Assembly: GCF_014645655.1 (NCBI RefSeq)
Contig: NZ_BMMD01000003.1
Span: forward strand, 1 to 64,000
DNA length: 64,000 bases
Source of the DNA: Agromyces bauzanensis
GTDB lineage: Bacteria > Actinomycetota > Actinomycetes > Actinomycetales > Microbacteriaceae
Reading direction: 5' to 3'
Shown: one piece after another, positions 50,028 to 58,900 of the stretch
How the letters are laid out: every line of letters begins with the position of its first letter
How positions within the stretch are numbered: position 1 is the first letter of the stretch
Notes under the pieces: generated by a model
Told to the model about the DNA's origin: nothing
Seen by the model: only the letters and a program-made list of their open reading frames with translations
Databases searched by the model: none
Made by a program: the position numbers and the translations under genes

Positions 50028-51236
50028 TCACGCGAGCGCGAAACGCAACTCGGCCATCGCCGGGCCCGACCAGACCGACGCGTCGAGGTCCTCGCCGCGC
50101 ACCGTGACGACCCTGCCGCCCTTCGCGATGACGAGGAGTGCCAGCTGCGGCAGCAGGTCGCCCGCGAGCGTACCGTCGGAGAGGTGCTCGCCGCTGCCGT
50201 TGCCGGTGGCGAACTCGACGGCTCCGGATTCGCGGTCGAGCATGCCGTTCACGCTCGTCGTGAAGTCGAACCAGAACGTCTCGACCGCACCGTCGGCCGC
50301 CTCACGCGCGATGGCGGCGAGGTCGCGTTCGACCCGGCCGGCCACGCCGTTCACGAGCCCCCGGAGGTCGCGTTTCGCCTCGGAGATGTTGAGCCTGGCC
50401 AGATGCTGGCGCAACGCCTCGTCGATCTCGGAGGCGCCGAGCCGGTCGGGCGCCCCCGATACGCCGACGACGCGCCGCGTGTTCCTCGACCGCTCCAGGT
50501 ACAGGCTGAGCAGCGGCTCGGCGGCGAAGGCGAAGAGCGGCACGCGGTCATCGGGGTCGCGCTGCCCCAGTTCACGGCGAACGACGTCGCCGACGCGCTT
50601 CGCGTAGAGGTCGAGCAGGGTCTTGCGCCCCTCTCCGCCCATGAGTCGGCTCGCGCCGCCCTGACTCGCCACGCCGCCGATGCCGCGGTTGTACCCGCGC
50701 GGCCGATCCTCGCCCGGTTCGCGGTTCGTCGCCTCGTCGAGGTTCGCGGTGCCGGCCTTGTCGACGTCGAGCTGCGCGGCACGGTCGGTCGGTGTCGCGT
50801 GCCAGAGCGCCCACTCGTTGGCCGAGAGCGTGATCGCGTACGCCTCCTGGTCCTGGCTCGGTGCCCGCAGCAGCTGACCGAGCGTGAAGTGCGAGCCCAC
50901 GTGCAACGCGTCGTCGAGCCGATTCGGCAACACGAACACCTCGTTGAATCCCGGTGCCACGAAGATCGCCAGCGAACGGGACAACCTGCCCCACAGCCGC
51001 TGCTCGGCGAGGATGCCGTCGCGCGCGCTTCGCAGTTCCTCGACGACCGGCCCCGGGGCATCCGTCGCCCGCACCTGCTCGATCGCCTCGTCGAACGCGC
51101 TCTTCACGGCGACCTCGGCGCGTTCGCGCTCGCTCACCACGGGCGATGTCGAGGCGTAGATCGTGATGGCCGGTTGATGCGGTCCCGCCAGTGCCGAGAA
51201 GTCGGCGGTCGTGGGCAGTTCGTAGTGGAGCGTCAT
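50028..51236 (-). CDS. BaeRF-type (bacterial archaeo-eukaryotic release factor-like) protein
   Basis: A 402-residue protein from ATG 51236 (GGGAGAGGG upstream). It resembles the baeRF group related to eRF1 domains: ITIYASTSPVVSERERAEVA, SLAIFVAPGFNEVFVLPN, HFTLGQLLRAPSQDQEAYAI, TLSANEWALWHATPTDRAAQ, and LFAFAAEPLLSLYLERSRNT. The middle holds a Gly/Arg-rich loop (RGYNRGIGGVASQGGASRLM). Such proteins may act on stalled ribosomes or under stress; no role is proven. It is a single gene facing the hypothetical gene to the left and the FAD oxidase to the right. Confidence 0.7.
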   Translation of the reverse strand: MTLHYELPTTADFSALAGPHQPAITIYASTSPVVSERERAEVAVKSAFDEAIEQVRATDAPGPVVEELRSARDGILAEQRLWGRLSRSLAIFVAPGFNEVFVLPNRLDDALHVGSHFTLGQLLRAPSQDQEAYAITLSANEWALWHATPTDRAAQLDVDKAGTANLDEATNREPGEDRPRGYNRGIGGVASQGGASRLMGGEGRKTLLDLYAKRVGDVVRRELGQRDPDDRVPLFAFAAEPLLSLYLERSRNTRRVVGVSGAPDRLGASEIDEALRQHLARLNISEAKRDLRGLVNGVAGRVERDLAAIAREAADGAVETFWFDFTTSVNGMLDRESGAVEFATGNGSGEHLSDGTLAGDLLPQLALLVIAKGGRVVTVRGEDLDASVWSGPAMAELRFALA

Positions 51237-51318
51237 TCAGTCCCTCTCCCTGGATCAGGCGACAGCGATGTCGCTCGCCCCCAGCCTATGAAGGCCGGAG
51301 CGCGAGCGACACCCCCAG

Positions 51319-52851
51319 TCAGCGAGCCACGGGATGGTTCGACCGGATGACGCCCGTCGGGTCGTACCGGCGCTTGACGCCGCGCAGCCGCTCGACCTGG
51401 TCACCAAACAGCCGCGCGGCGGGCCGGGCCTGCTCAGCGAAGTTCAGGTAGTCGAGCTCGGCCCGCCACGGCTCGATACGGGAGAGCAGCCGGCCCAGGG
51501 AGGTCACGAGCGAGTCGCCGACGCCGGGCATCGGGACGCCGCCGCCGAACACGACGTACTCCGCCTCGAGGCCGGTGACCGCGCCCGGCTCGGGGGTGCC
51601 GCGACCGATGGCCGACACGCGTGCGACCTCGGGCCGGAAGCCGCCGCCGACGTGGCGGATCTCGGCCGAGAGCAGCGCACAGCCTGAGTCGGGTCCTACG
51701 GCGTCGACGAAGGCGCGCACGGCTGCGGGCGGCAGCTCGGCGAGCATCATGCCGTCGCCGTACCCCGGGGTCGGGGCGGGCGGGTCCATGTGCAGCTGCA
51801 GCAGCTCGGCGATGGGCTGGGGATGCACCGAGTCCATCTCGGGGCCGAGCGCGCGCAGCGGCGCGAGCAACTCGTCGGCGCGCTCGGGCGATTCCTGGAT
51901 CGCGGCCTCGACGACCACGAAGGACCGACCGGCGAGGAACGGCGGAAGCTCGGGCATCGGCGGGAAGCGCAGCACGCGACCGACGGAGGTGACGCTGTCG
52001 GGCACGGTCGCGGTCCACGCGGCCCACGTCTGCAGGACCTCCTCGACGCGCTCGAGCGGGAAGAACAGCGTGCCCGCCACGATCTCGGAGATCGGGTAGA
52101 GGCGGAACTCGAGCGCGGTGACCACGCCGAAATCGCCGCCGCCGCCGCGGATCGCCCAGAACAGGTCGGCGTCGTGCTCCACGTCGACGCGACGACGGAC
52201 GCCGTCGGCCGTCACGAGTTCGGCGGCGAGCACCTGGTTGGCGGCGAGGCCGTGCGAACGGCCGAGCCAGCTCATGCCGCCGCCGAGCGTGTAGCCGACG
52301 ACTCCGACGTCGTGCGACGAGCCGGCGAGCGCGGCGAGGCCGTGCGGCGCGACCGCGGCGACGACGTCGCCCCACTGCGCGCCCGCCTCAACCCGGGCGA
52401 CGCGCTGCTCCACGTCGACCTCCACGCCGCGCAGTTCCGAGGTGCGCAGGAGCAGCGCGTCGGCCAGGCCGTCGCCCGCGGCGAGCGGGCCGGCGTTGTG
52501 GCCCGTCGCCTGCGGGGCGACCGCGAGGCCGAGTCGCCTCGCCGCACGCACGGTCTCGTCGATGTCCTCGACGCGCCATGCGACCACGACGGCCACGGGC
52601 TGCTGGTCGACGGCGAGGTTCCAGGCGGTCCGGGCGTCGTCCCAGCCGGGTTCGCCCGGAATGTGGACGCGGCCGGCGATGCGGTCGTCGAGAACGGCGA
52701 GTGCCTCACGCAGCGACAGGGCTTCGGCCTCGTCCTGGTGGATGCGGGCCGCTCCGGCGAGGTCGGTGACGGGGGCGAGGTCTCGGGTGGACGGGTGGGC
52801 AGCGTGGGCGGCGTCACGCGCGGCGGCGGCACCGGACACAGGAGTGTTCAC
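51319..52851 (-). CDS. FAD-linked oxidase with BBE domain
   Basis: A 510-residue protein from GTG 52851. The PCMH-type FAD domain runs from about residue 80 (VVVAWRVEDIDETVRAARRL); His in APQATGHNAGP is the covalent FAD site. GSSHDVGVVGYTLGGGMSWL shows the second FAD segment, which lacks the Cys used by bicovalent berberine-bridge enzymes, so only one covalent link is expected. The BBE C-terminus is LDYLNFAEQARPAARLFGDQ...YDPTGVIRSNHPV. Oxidises an unknown alcohol, sugar or amine with O2 or another acceptor. Divergent from the MsnO8-like LLM gene. Confidence 0.88.
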   Translation of the reverse strand: MNTPVSGAAAARDAAHAAHPSTRDLAPVTDLAGAARIHQDEAEALSLREALAVLDDRIAGRVHIPGEPGWDDARTAWNLAVDQQPVAVVVAWRVEDIDETVRAARRLGLAVAPQATGHNAGPLAAGDGLADALLLRTSELRGVEVDVEQRVARVEAGAQWGDVVAAVAPHGLAALAGSSHDVGVVGYTLGGGMSWLGRSHGLAANQVLAAELVTADGVRRRVDVEHDADLFWAIRGGGGDFGVVTALEFRLYPISEIVAGTLFFPLERVEEVLQTWAAWTATVPDSVTSVGRVLRFPPMPELPPFLAGRSFVVVEAAIQESPERADELLAPLRALGPEMDSVHPQPIAELLQLHMDPPAPTPGYGDGMMLAELPPAAVRAFVDAVGPDSGCALLSAEIRHVGGGFRPEVARVSAIGRGTPEPGAVTGLEAEYVVFGGGVPMPGVGDSLVTSLGRLLSRIEPWRAELDYLNFAEQARPAARLFGDQVERLRGVKRRYDPTGVIRSNHPVAR

Positions 52852-53089
52852 GGATGGATCCTTTCGGGGTGTCGCGTCGTGGGCCCGGACCTTCGAACAT
52901 GAGGCGGACGGCCGCGGGTGATCCGGCGGCGCACACGGACGCGATCTCCATCCAACGGCGCGGCGGACTCCGGGACGTCAGTGCGCACCCTGCGATCACG
53001 TCAGGGTTACCCCGCGCCGTCGTCGCCCCGCCGCGCACCCGGCGCCCGCGCGCGGAATGCCGCCGGCGGCGTGCCGGTTGCCATTGGGG

Positions 53090-54148
53090 ATGGCCTCCTC
53101 ACTCCGACTCTCCGTGCTCGACCTTGTTCCCGTGCGCAGCGCCCAGCCCAGCGCGGGCGCCGTCGCGGCATCCGTGCGCCTCGCGCAGCTCGCCGACCGG
53201 CTCGGGTACACGCGCTACTGGTTCGCCGAGCACCACAACATGCCGGCCGTCGCCTCGACGACCCCGCCGGTGCTCATCGCCGCGGCGGTCTCGCGGACGG
53301 AGCGGATCCGCGTCGGCTCCGGAGGCGTGATGCTGCCGAATCACGCACCGCTCGTGGTCGCCGAGCAGTTCGCCGCGCTCGAGGCGATCGCGCCGGGCCG
53401 CATCGACCTCGGCATCGGCCGGGCGCCGGGCAGCGACCCCGTGATCACCCAGCTCCTGCGGATCTCCGGGCCCACCGCCGACGTCGACCGGTTCCCCGAC
53501 CATGTCGCCGACGTCCTGAGCCTGCTCTCACCCGCCGGCGCGACGCTGCGGCTCACGAGCGGGCGCGAGTACGCGATCACCGCCACGCCGGCGGCGACGG
53601 ATGTCCCCACGCTGTGGCTCCTCGGTTCGAGCGACTACTCGGCGAAGCTCGCCGCCGAGCTCGGGCTGCCGTACGTGTTCGCGAACCACTTCTCGGGCGA
53701 GGGGCTCGAGCGGGCGCTCGAGCTGTACCGCACCGGATACCGGCCGAGTGAGCGGCACCCGACACCCGAGACGTTCCTGACGGTGAACGCGTCGGTGGCG
53801 CCCACCGTGGAGGAGGCTCGTGCTCGCGCGCTGCCGCAGCTGCGGTCGATGGCCCACCTGCGCACCAACCAGCCGATGCGGCCCCTCGAGACCGTCGAGG
53901 AAGCGCAGGCGGCGCCCGCCGACTCGATGGTCGACGAGCTCATCGCCGGCATGGAGCGGCGCTGGATCATCGCCGACGCCGCCGGTGCCTCATTCGAACT
54001 GCGGCGCCTCGCCGAACACCACGGCATCGACGAGGTGATGGTGTCGCCGATCGCGGGGTCGTTCGAGGGTGAGCCGACGGATGCCGCTCCCGGCCGTGAG
54101 CGGACGCTCGAGTTGCTGGCCGAGGAGCTGCTTCCGCCGGTCAGGTAG
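53090..54148 (+). CDS. LLM-class flavin-dependent oxidoreductase, MsnO8 type
   Basis: A 352-residue TIM-barrel flavoprotein from ATG 53090. The N-terminus LSVLDLVPVRSAQPSAGAVA, then YWFAEHHNMPAVASTTPPVL, RIRVGSGGVMLPNHAPLVVA and GRIDLGIGRAPGSDPV define the MsnO8/YhbW subgroup of luciferase-like monooxygenases. FMN-dependent; the substrate is unknown. Its end overlaps the convergent TetR gene by 8 nt. Confidence 0.9.
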   Translation: MASSLRLSVLDLVPVRSAQPSAGAVAASVRLAQLADRLGYTRYWFAEHHNMPAVASTTPPVLIAAAVSRTERIRVGSGGVMLPNHAPLVVAEQFAALEAIAPGRIDLGIGRAPGSDPVITQLLRISGPTADVDRFPDHVADVLSLLSPAGATLRLTSGREYAITATPAATDVPTLWLLGSSDYSAKLAAELGLPYVFANHFSGEGLERALELYRTGYRPSERHPTPETFLTVNASVAPTVEEARARALPQLRSMAHLRTNQPMRPLETVEEAQAAPADSMVDELIAGMERRWIIADAAGASFELRRLAEHHGIDEVMVSPIAGSFEGEPTDAAPGRERTLELLAEELLPPVR

Positions 54149-54776
54149 CTGTCGCCCCGGCACCCGCGCGTGGTGACCCGTCGGGCGTCGCCGACGCCGA
54201 CAGCGCGCCGAGGAGCGACCGTCCGAGCCGCGCAGACACCTCGTCGAGATCCCACTCCAAGACCGCGGTGAGGTCGACGATCACACGCTCGTCGAAGAGC
54301 GTGATCCAGAGCAGCGTCGCGTACTCGTGATTCTGCTCAGGAATCACGCCGTCCGCGGCGAGCTGGTCGAGCACGCGCCCGAGCAGGCCGCGCAGTCGCA
54401 GGATGAGCTCGTTCCCGGCGCGCGCACGTTCGAGGAAGCCCTCCGAACTGCGGATGAGCGTGCCCGTGCGCGCCCACGGGGCCACGGCGTTCACCCAGCG
54501 ACGGCACACCTCGACGTAGAGATCGAGTCCGTGAAGGTCGGCGCCGGCCCCTTCGAGTTGGACCATGAGCTGGTTGACGCTCCGCAGGTAGTACTCGTCG
54601 CGAAGCTCCCGCGCATCGTCGAAGTGGCGGTATACCGTGGCCGTCGCGACGCCGGATTCGCGAGCGAGGTCGGGCAGCGAGAAATCCACTCCCTCCCGCC
54701 TGATGAGATCGCCCAGCGCATCGAGGATGCGATTCCTGGTGCGCTGCGTGTCCTTCCGCAGCTTCCTGTCGACCAC
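54141..54776 (-). CDS. TetR-family regulator of the ABC-oxidase-RidA operon
   Basis: A 211-residue protein from GTG 54776 (GGAGGGAACC before it). The HTH is at about residues 12-52 (RNRILDALGDLIRREGVDFS, LPDLARESGVATATVYRHF). The C-terminal domain (GLDLYVEVCRRWVNAVAPWA, ELILRLRGLLGRVLDQLAAD) is the ligand-binding part. It is divergent from the transport operon across 202 nt, the usual setting for a TetR repressor; its ligand would be the operon's substrate (inference). Confidence 0.85.
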   Translation of the reverse strand: MVDRKLRKDTQRTRNRILDALGDLIRREGVDFSLPDLARESGVATATVYRHFDDARELRDEYYLRSVNQLMVQLEGAGADLHGLDLYVEVCRRWVNAVAPWARTGTLIRSSEGFLERARAGNELILRLRGLLGRVLDQLAADGVIPEQNHEYATLLWITLFDERVIVDLTAVLEWDLDEVSARLGRSLLGALSASATPDGSPRAGAGATAT

Positions 54777-54978
54777 GGTTCCCTCCGTTCGCGCGGCGTT
54801 ACCGTCATGTTAACCCAGGAAGAAGTTCTCTTTTCGCGCTGCTTCAAACGGTATGCGGAGCCGCACAATGGCTGCAACACAAGAAGAAATTCCCAACTCG
54901 ATGAAGCCCGCGTGCCTGCGCACGTCGGCTTCACCGGTTTCGGGATGCCTTCCCGCCACGAGGACACCGGAGCAGCAC
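54777..54978. promoter_or_regulatory. Divergent regulatory region of the TetR gene and transport operon
   Basis: AT-richer than its surroundings. It holds GTTAC-N6-GTTAAC at about 54800-54818, where GTTAAC is itself palindromic, a candidate TetR half-site pair. An upstream in-frame extension of the lipoprotein gene (to 54853) lacks a plausible signal peptide and is probably leader sequence. Confidence 0.45.
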
Positions 54979-55986
54979 ATGACCACACACCAGATCGGGC
55001 GGCGCAGCCGGCTCCTTCTCATGGCCGCGGGAGCGACGCTCACGCTCGGACTCGCCGCCTGCAGCGCCAATTCGGGCGCGGCAGACAGCGAGTCCGAGGC
55101 GACGAAGGACAGCTACAGCATCGGCGTCCTCTCCCTCGCCCAGGCCAGCCTGCTCGACGACATCATCGAGGCCTTCGAGGCGGCGGTGGTCGAAGGCGTC
55201 GGCGACGCCGAGGTCTCGTTCGACGTGCAGAACGCGAACGGTGATCAGTCGCTCGTCAACAGCATCAGCCGCGACTTCGCCGGAAGCGACCACGACGCCT
55301 TCGCGGTGATCGGAACGCCCGCCGTCATCGCATTGGCGCAGCAGATCACCGACCGGCCGGTCTTCGCGCTTGCAATGGGCGACCCGGTGGGCGCCGGTGT
55401 GGCGGAGAGCCTCGAGGAGCCGGGAGGCAACGTCACCGGCAGCATCGACTACGTGGATCCGGCGAGCCTCGTCGACGACATCCTCGAGATCCACCCCGAC
55501 GCCGCGTCGATCGGCACCGTCTACGACCCGTCGAACCAGAACCTGCAGGTCTGGGTCGCCGACTTGAAGAAGGCACTGGAGGGCACGGACGTCGAGCTCG
55601 TGGAATCCACGGTGGCGAGCACAGCCGAGGTGGCCCAGGCGTCCCGCAGCCTCGTCGGGCGTTCCGACGTTGTGCTCGTCGGGCCTGATGCCAACGTCAT
55701 CGCAGGCCTCGATGCGCTTGGCGCGGCGATGGCGGGAGACGGCATCCCCACCTACCTGGCAGGGGGCGACCCGATGTTCCCCGGGATCCTCGCGAGCATC
55801 GGCCCCGACTACCCGTCGTTGGGAACCTCCGCCGGTGAGAACGCCGCGCTCGTCCTCCTGGGGCAGGATCCGGCGGTCACGCCGTTCACGACGCCCGACG
55901 CACTCGAGTTCGTCGTGAACCCCGAGACGGAGGAAGCGCTCGGGATCGAGTTCCCCGCCTCGATCGAAGAGCGGATCGTGCGCTGA
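54979..55986 (+). CDS. ABC transporter substrate-binding lipoprotein (TrpX-type, PF04392-like)
   Basis: A 335-residue protein from ATG 54979. The signal peptide ends in a lipobox (GATLTLGLAACSA), so it is an extracytoplasmic lipoprotein. The mature part is a type I periplasmic-binding fold: YSIGVLSLAQASLLDDIIEA, SLVNSISRDFAGSDHDAFAV, GNVTGSIDYVDPASLVDDIL, SIGTVYDPSNQNLQVWVADL, ending FVVNPETEEALGIEFPASI. This ending and the G-x-V-T-G segment are typical of the ABC_sub_bind family (TrpX and relatives), which bind aromatic amino acids or similar small ligands. First gene of a five-gene operon. Confidence 0.9.
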   Translation: MTTHQIGRRSRLLLMAAGATLTLGLAACSANSGAADSESEATKDSYSIGVLSLAQASLLDDIIEAFEAAVVEGVGDAEVSFDVQNANGDQSLVNSISRDFAGSDHDAFAVIGTPAVIALAQQITDRPVFALAMGDPVGAGVAESLEEPGGNVTGSIDYVDPASLVDDILEIHPDAASIGTVYDPSNQNLQVWVADLKKALEGTDVELVESTVASTAEVAQASRSLVGRSDVVLVGPDANVIAGLDALGAAMAGDGIPTYLAGGDPMFPGILASIGPDYPSLGTSAGENAALVLLGQDPAVTPFTTPDALEFVVNPETEEALGIEFPASIEERIVR

Positions 55987-56017
55987 GTTCGAATCCGATT
56001 CACCGAAGGGACCACTC

Positions 56018-56986
56018 ATGATCGACAACGTCCTGATCGACACCCTGGTGACGGGCCTGCCACTGGTACCGCTCGTGCTGGGCATCTACCTGGTGCTGAA
56101 CATCCGCGAGGACTTCGACATGACGGTGGAGGGCTCCTTCGCGCTCGGTGGCGCTGCCACCGCCGTCGGCCTCACGGGCGGGCTCAACCCATGGATGGCG
56201 CTGGCCATCGGTGCCGCGGCCGGCAGCATCGCGGGACTGGTCACGTCGCAACTCAACCTCATCCTGCGCATCCCACTGCTCATGGCGGGGCTCGTGATGA
56301 ACATGGCGCTCTTCACCGTCACCCTGCGGATCATGGGCATGCCGACGATGAGCACGGCGGGGATGGAGACGATCTTCAGCCCCTTCGTGTCCAGCCCCGG
56401 GCGTGAGGCCGACGTGGCGATGTCGATCGTGCTGGCCGCCATCGTGTCGGTCGTGCTCATCGTGTTCGCCCTGTTCCTGCGCACCGAGATCGGCCTCTCG
56501 CTCCGAGCGAGCGGCAGGAATTCGCGAATGGTGCGGAGCAACGGCGTCAACGACAACGGCCTGCTGATCCTCTCGCTCATGGTCTCGAACGGCCTTTCGG
56601 CGTTCGGCGGCGGCCTGATGATCCAGATGCAGGGCTTCGCCGACGTCAACATGGGCACCGGCATGTTCATCGCCGGCGTCGGGGCCGTCCTGCTCGGCGT
56701 GCTGCTCCTCCGGCCCACCGGGTCCCGCGTCATCCGCATCGTGCTCGCCGTCGTAGTGGGCGCGCTCATCTACCGCCTGATCCTCGTGTCGGCGCTGCGG
56801 TTCGGGCTTCCCGCAGGTGACCTCAAGGGCATCACCGCACTCACGCTGGTGCTCGCTGTGGCGGCCCAGGGCTACCTCGCTCCCGCGCTCGCGCGCTACC
56901 GGGTCCGCCTCAGCAGGAAGCGCGAACCGGCACCTGCGCCCCCCACTCCCATTCCGACTCCCAGCAAGGAGACCGTCGATGCATGA
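56018..56986 (+). CDS. ABC transporter permease (TrpY-type, BPD_transp_2)
   Basis: A 322-residue permease from ATG 56018 (GAAGGG upstream) with eight or nine helices. The family hallmark is YLVLNIREDFDMTVEGSFAL with GGAATAVGLTGG, followed by RIPLLMAGLVMNMALFTVTL and the conserved loop GLSLRASGRNSRMVRSNGVN. It matches the permease that pairs with TrpX-like binding proteins. The Pro-rich C-terminus overlaps the ATPase start by 8 nt. Confidence 0.9.
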   Translation: MIDNVLIDTLVTGLPLVPLVLGIYLVLNIREDFDMTVEGSFALGGAATAVGLTGGLNPWMALAIGAAAGSIAGLVTSQLNLILRIPLLMAGLVMNMALFTVTLRIMGMPTMSTAGMETIFSPFVSSPGREADVAMSIVLAAIVSVVLIVFALFLRTEIGLSLRASGRNSRMVRSNGVNDNGLLILSLMVSNGLSAFGGGLMIQMQGFADVNMGTGMFIAGVGAVLLGVLLLRPTGSRVIRIVLAVVVGALIYRLILVSALRFGLPAGDLKGITALTLVLAVAAQGYLAPALARYRVRLSRKREPAPAPPTPIPTPSKETVDA

Positions 56987-57803
56987 ACCGATGCTCGCAC
57001 TCGAGAACATCCGACTCGTCTACAATCGCGGCCGCGCCGACGAGGTGACGGCGCTCGACCACCTCGATCTGGCGCTCGACCCCGGCGAGTTCGTCACCGT
57101 GGTCGGCTCGAACGGGGCCGGCAAGTCGAGCACGGTGCAGATCATCTCGGGCGCCCAGCGGCCCACGAAGGGCCGTGTCAGGGTCAAGGGCCGGGATGTG
57201 ACCGCGTGGCCGGATTACCGGCGGGCCTCGATGGTGGCGCGTGTGTTCGACGACCCCAGGGTGGGCAGCGCGCCCGACCTCAGCATCGAAGACAACCTCG
57301 CCCTCGCGATGAGCCGAGGGCGGCGCCGCACGCTCCGCTTCTCGACCAACGCCACCCGGAGGAACCGCATGCGCGACGAGTTGTCGAGGCTGGGACTCGG
57401 GCTCGAGGATCGACTCCACGATCCCATGGGCCTGCTCTCGGCCGGCCAGCGCCAGAGCATCACCATGATCATGGCCGGCCTCGCAACGCCCGATGTGCTG
57501 CTGCTCGACGAGCACCTCGCGGCACTCGACCCGGCGACGGCTGCTCGCGTGCTGGAGCTCACCGCTGACCTCGTCGCCGAGATGGGCTGCACGACCCTCA
57601 TGATCACCCACAACATGGAGCACGCCCTGAGGTTGGGCAGCCGGATGCTCGTGATGAGCCGGGGCCGCGTGATCGCAGACGTGCCGCAGGCACGAAAGCA
57701 GCACATGGAAGCGGCTCATGTGGTCGACCTCATGGTCGGCGCCGGCGATGAGCTCACCGACCGGATCCTCATCCCCGAACTGCAGACAGAAGGAGCAATG
57801 TGA
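56979..57803 (+). CDS. ABC transporter ATP-binding protein (TrpZ-type)
   Basis: A 274-residue ATPase from ATG 56979. Walker A GSNGAGKSSTVQ, Q-loop region ARVFDDPRVGSAPDLSIEDN, signature LLSAGQRQSITMIMA (LSAGQ in place of LSGGQ), Walker B VLLLDEHLAALDP and switch His MITHNMEHAL. The DEHLAALDP form is seen in ATPases of this sub-group. Energises the permease encoded upstream. The next gene starts at its stop codon (TGATG), showing tight coupling of transport and oxidation. Confidence 0.92.
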   Translation: MHEPMLALENIRLVYNRGRADEVTALDHLDLALDPGEFVTVVGSNGAGKSSTVQIISGAQRPTKGRVRVKGRDVTAWPDYRRASMVARVFDDPRVGSAPDLSIEDNLALAMSRGRRRTLRFSTNATRRNRMRDELSRLGLGLEDRLHDPMGLLSAGQRQSITMIMAGLATPDVLLLDEHLAALDPATAARVLELTADLVAEMGCTTLMITHNMEHALRLGSRMLVMSRGRVIADVPQARKQHMEAAHVVDLMVGAGDELTDRILIPELQTEGAM

Positions 57804-58900
57804 TGAACCCCGCCCTGAACGACGTGACGCTTGATTTCGCCACCCTCGACGAGATTCGAGAGGCGGCTGTAGCCAGCCTTGCACCTGAGGTCACCGACTT
57901 CCTCGAAGGGGGCGCCGGTGACGAGACCACCCTTCGCCGCAATCGAGCAGCATTTGCGAAGTGGGCGCTCAGACCGCGCGTCATGAACGGCCTCGTGGCA
58001 CCGAGCACGACGACGACGTTCATGGGCTTGGAACTCGGTCTGCCGGTTCTGACCGCTCCCTTCGGGGTGGACAACCTCTTCGACGCCGAGGGCCACCTGG
58101 CCGTGGCGCGCGCAAATGAGCGGGCCGGCACGCTGAGCATCGTCCCGGAAGCAGGCTCGTTCTCGTTCGAGGCGGTGCGCGCCGCCTCCCCGGCAGCGGC
58201 GAAGATCGCCCAGTTCCACCCACTCGCGTCCGATGACAACTTCCTGCGCATCCTCAGTCGCGTGGAAGCGGCCGACTACGAGGCCATCTGCATCACCTGC
58301 GACTGCCCGACGGCGGGATGGCGGCAACGCAACCTCCGCAACCGCTACGTCCCGCCGCTCTCAGCAGCATCGGGCAACTATCCGCCGACACCCGACAGCG
58401 AGATCAACGACGTCTTCGGACAGCTCTTCGAACTCGACGCGCCGGTATGGTCGTGGGAGAAGCTCGGACGCCTCCTGTCGGGCACCAGCCTTCCCTGGAT
58501 GGCAAAGGGCATCCTGACACCCGAGGACGGCGTCGCCGCGGTCAAAGCGGGTGCGAGTGCGCTCCTCGTCTCGAACCACGGCGGGCGGCAGCTCGACGGA
58601 GTGATCAGCTCGCTGGAAGCACTGCCGGCCATCCGTGCCGCAGTGGGCCCCTCGGTCGAAATCGCCCTCGACAGCGGAGTGCGGACCGGTAGCGATATCG
58701 TCAAGGCGCTCGCCCTGGGCGCCGACGTCGTGGTGCTCGGCCGGCTGGCCGCCTACGGGCTGGCGGCAGGTGGAGAAGCGGGCGTGGCACGGGTGCTCGA
58801 GTTGCTGAAGCAGGAGTTGCACTCGGTGCTCACGTTGCTCGGACGGGGCTCGATCGCCGACCTCGACGAGTCGGCCGTCATGCCGATCGAGGCGCCCTGA
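57803..58900 (+). CDS. FMN-dependent alpha-hydroxy-acid oxidase family enzyme
   Basis: A 365-residue TIM-barrel FMN enzyme from ATG 57803 (AAGGAG 7 nt upstream). FMN/catalytic residues: K235 in PWMAKGILTPEDG, H259 and R262 in SNHGGRQLDG, LDSGVRTGSDIVKALALGAD for phosphate binding, and CITCDCPTAGWRQRNLRNRY. The Tyr that usually contacts the substrate carboxylate near the N-terminus (Tyr24 of glycolate oxidase, F-x-Y-Y) is replaced: the segment reads TDFLEGGAGDETTLRRN. It may act on an atypical substrate, possibly a 2-amino or bulky 2-hydroxy acid. Coupled to the ATPase gene and to RidA. Confidence 0.85.
   Translation: MNPALNDVTLDFATLDEIREAAVASLAPEVTDFLEGGAGDETTLRRNRAAFAKWALRPRVMNGLVAPSTTTTFMGLELGLPVLTAPFGVDNLFDAEGHLAVARANERAGTLSIVPEAGSFSFEAVRAASPAAAKIAQFHPLASDDNFLRILSRVEAADYEAICITCDCPTAGWRQRNLRNRYVPPLSAASGNYPPTPDSEINDVFGQLFELDAPVWSWEKLGRLLSGTSLPWMAKGILTPEDGVAAVKAGASALLVSNHGGRQLDGVISSLEALPAIRAAVGPSVEIALDSGVRTGSDIVKALALGADVVVLGRLAAYGLAAGGEAGVARVLELLKQELHSVLTLLGRGSIADLDESAVMPIEAP

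Noticed and set aside
55978-56000. GAGTTCGAATCCGATTC resembling a tRNA T-arm
   Set aside because: No acceptor stem, D-arm or anticodon arm can be built around it; it lies at the end of the substrate-binding protein gene.
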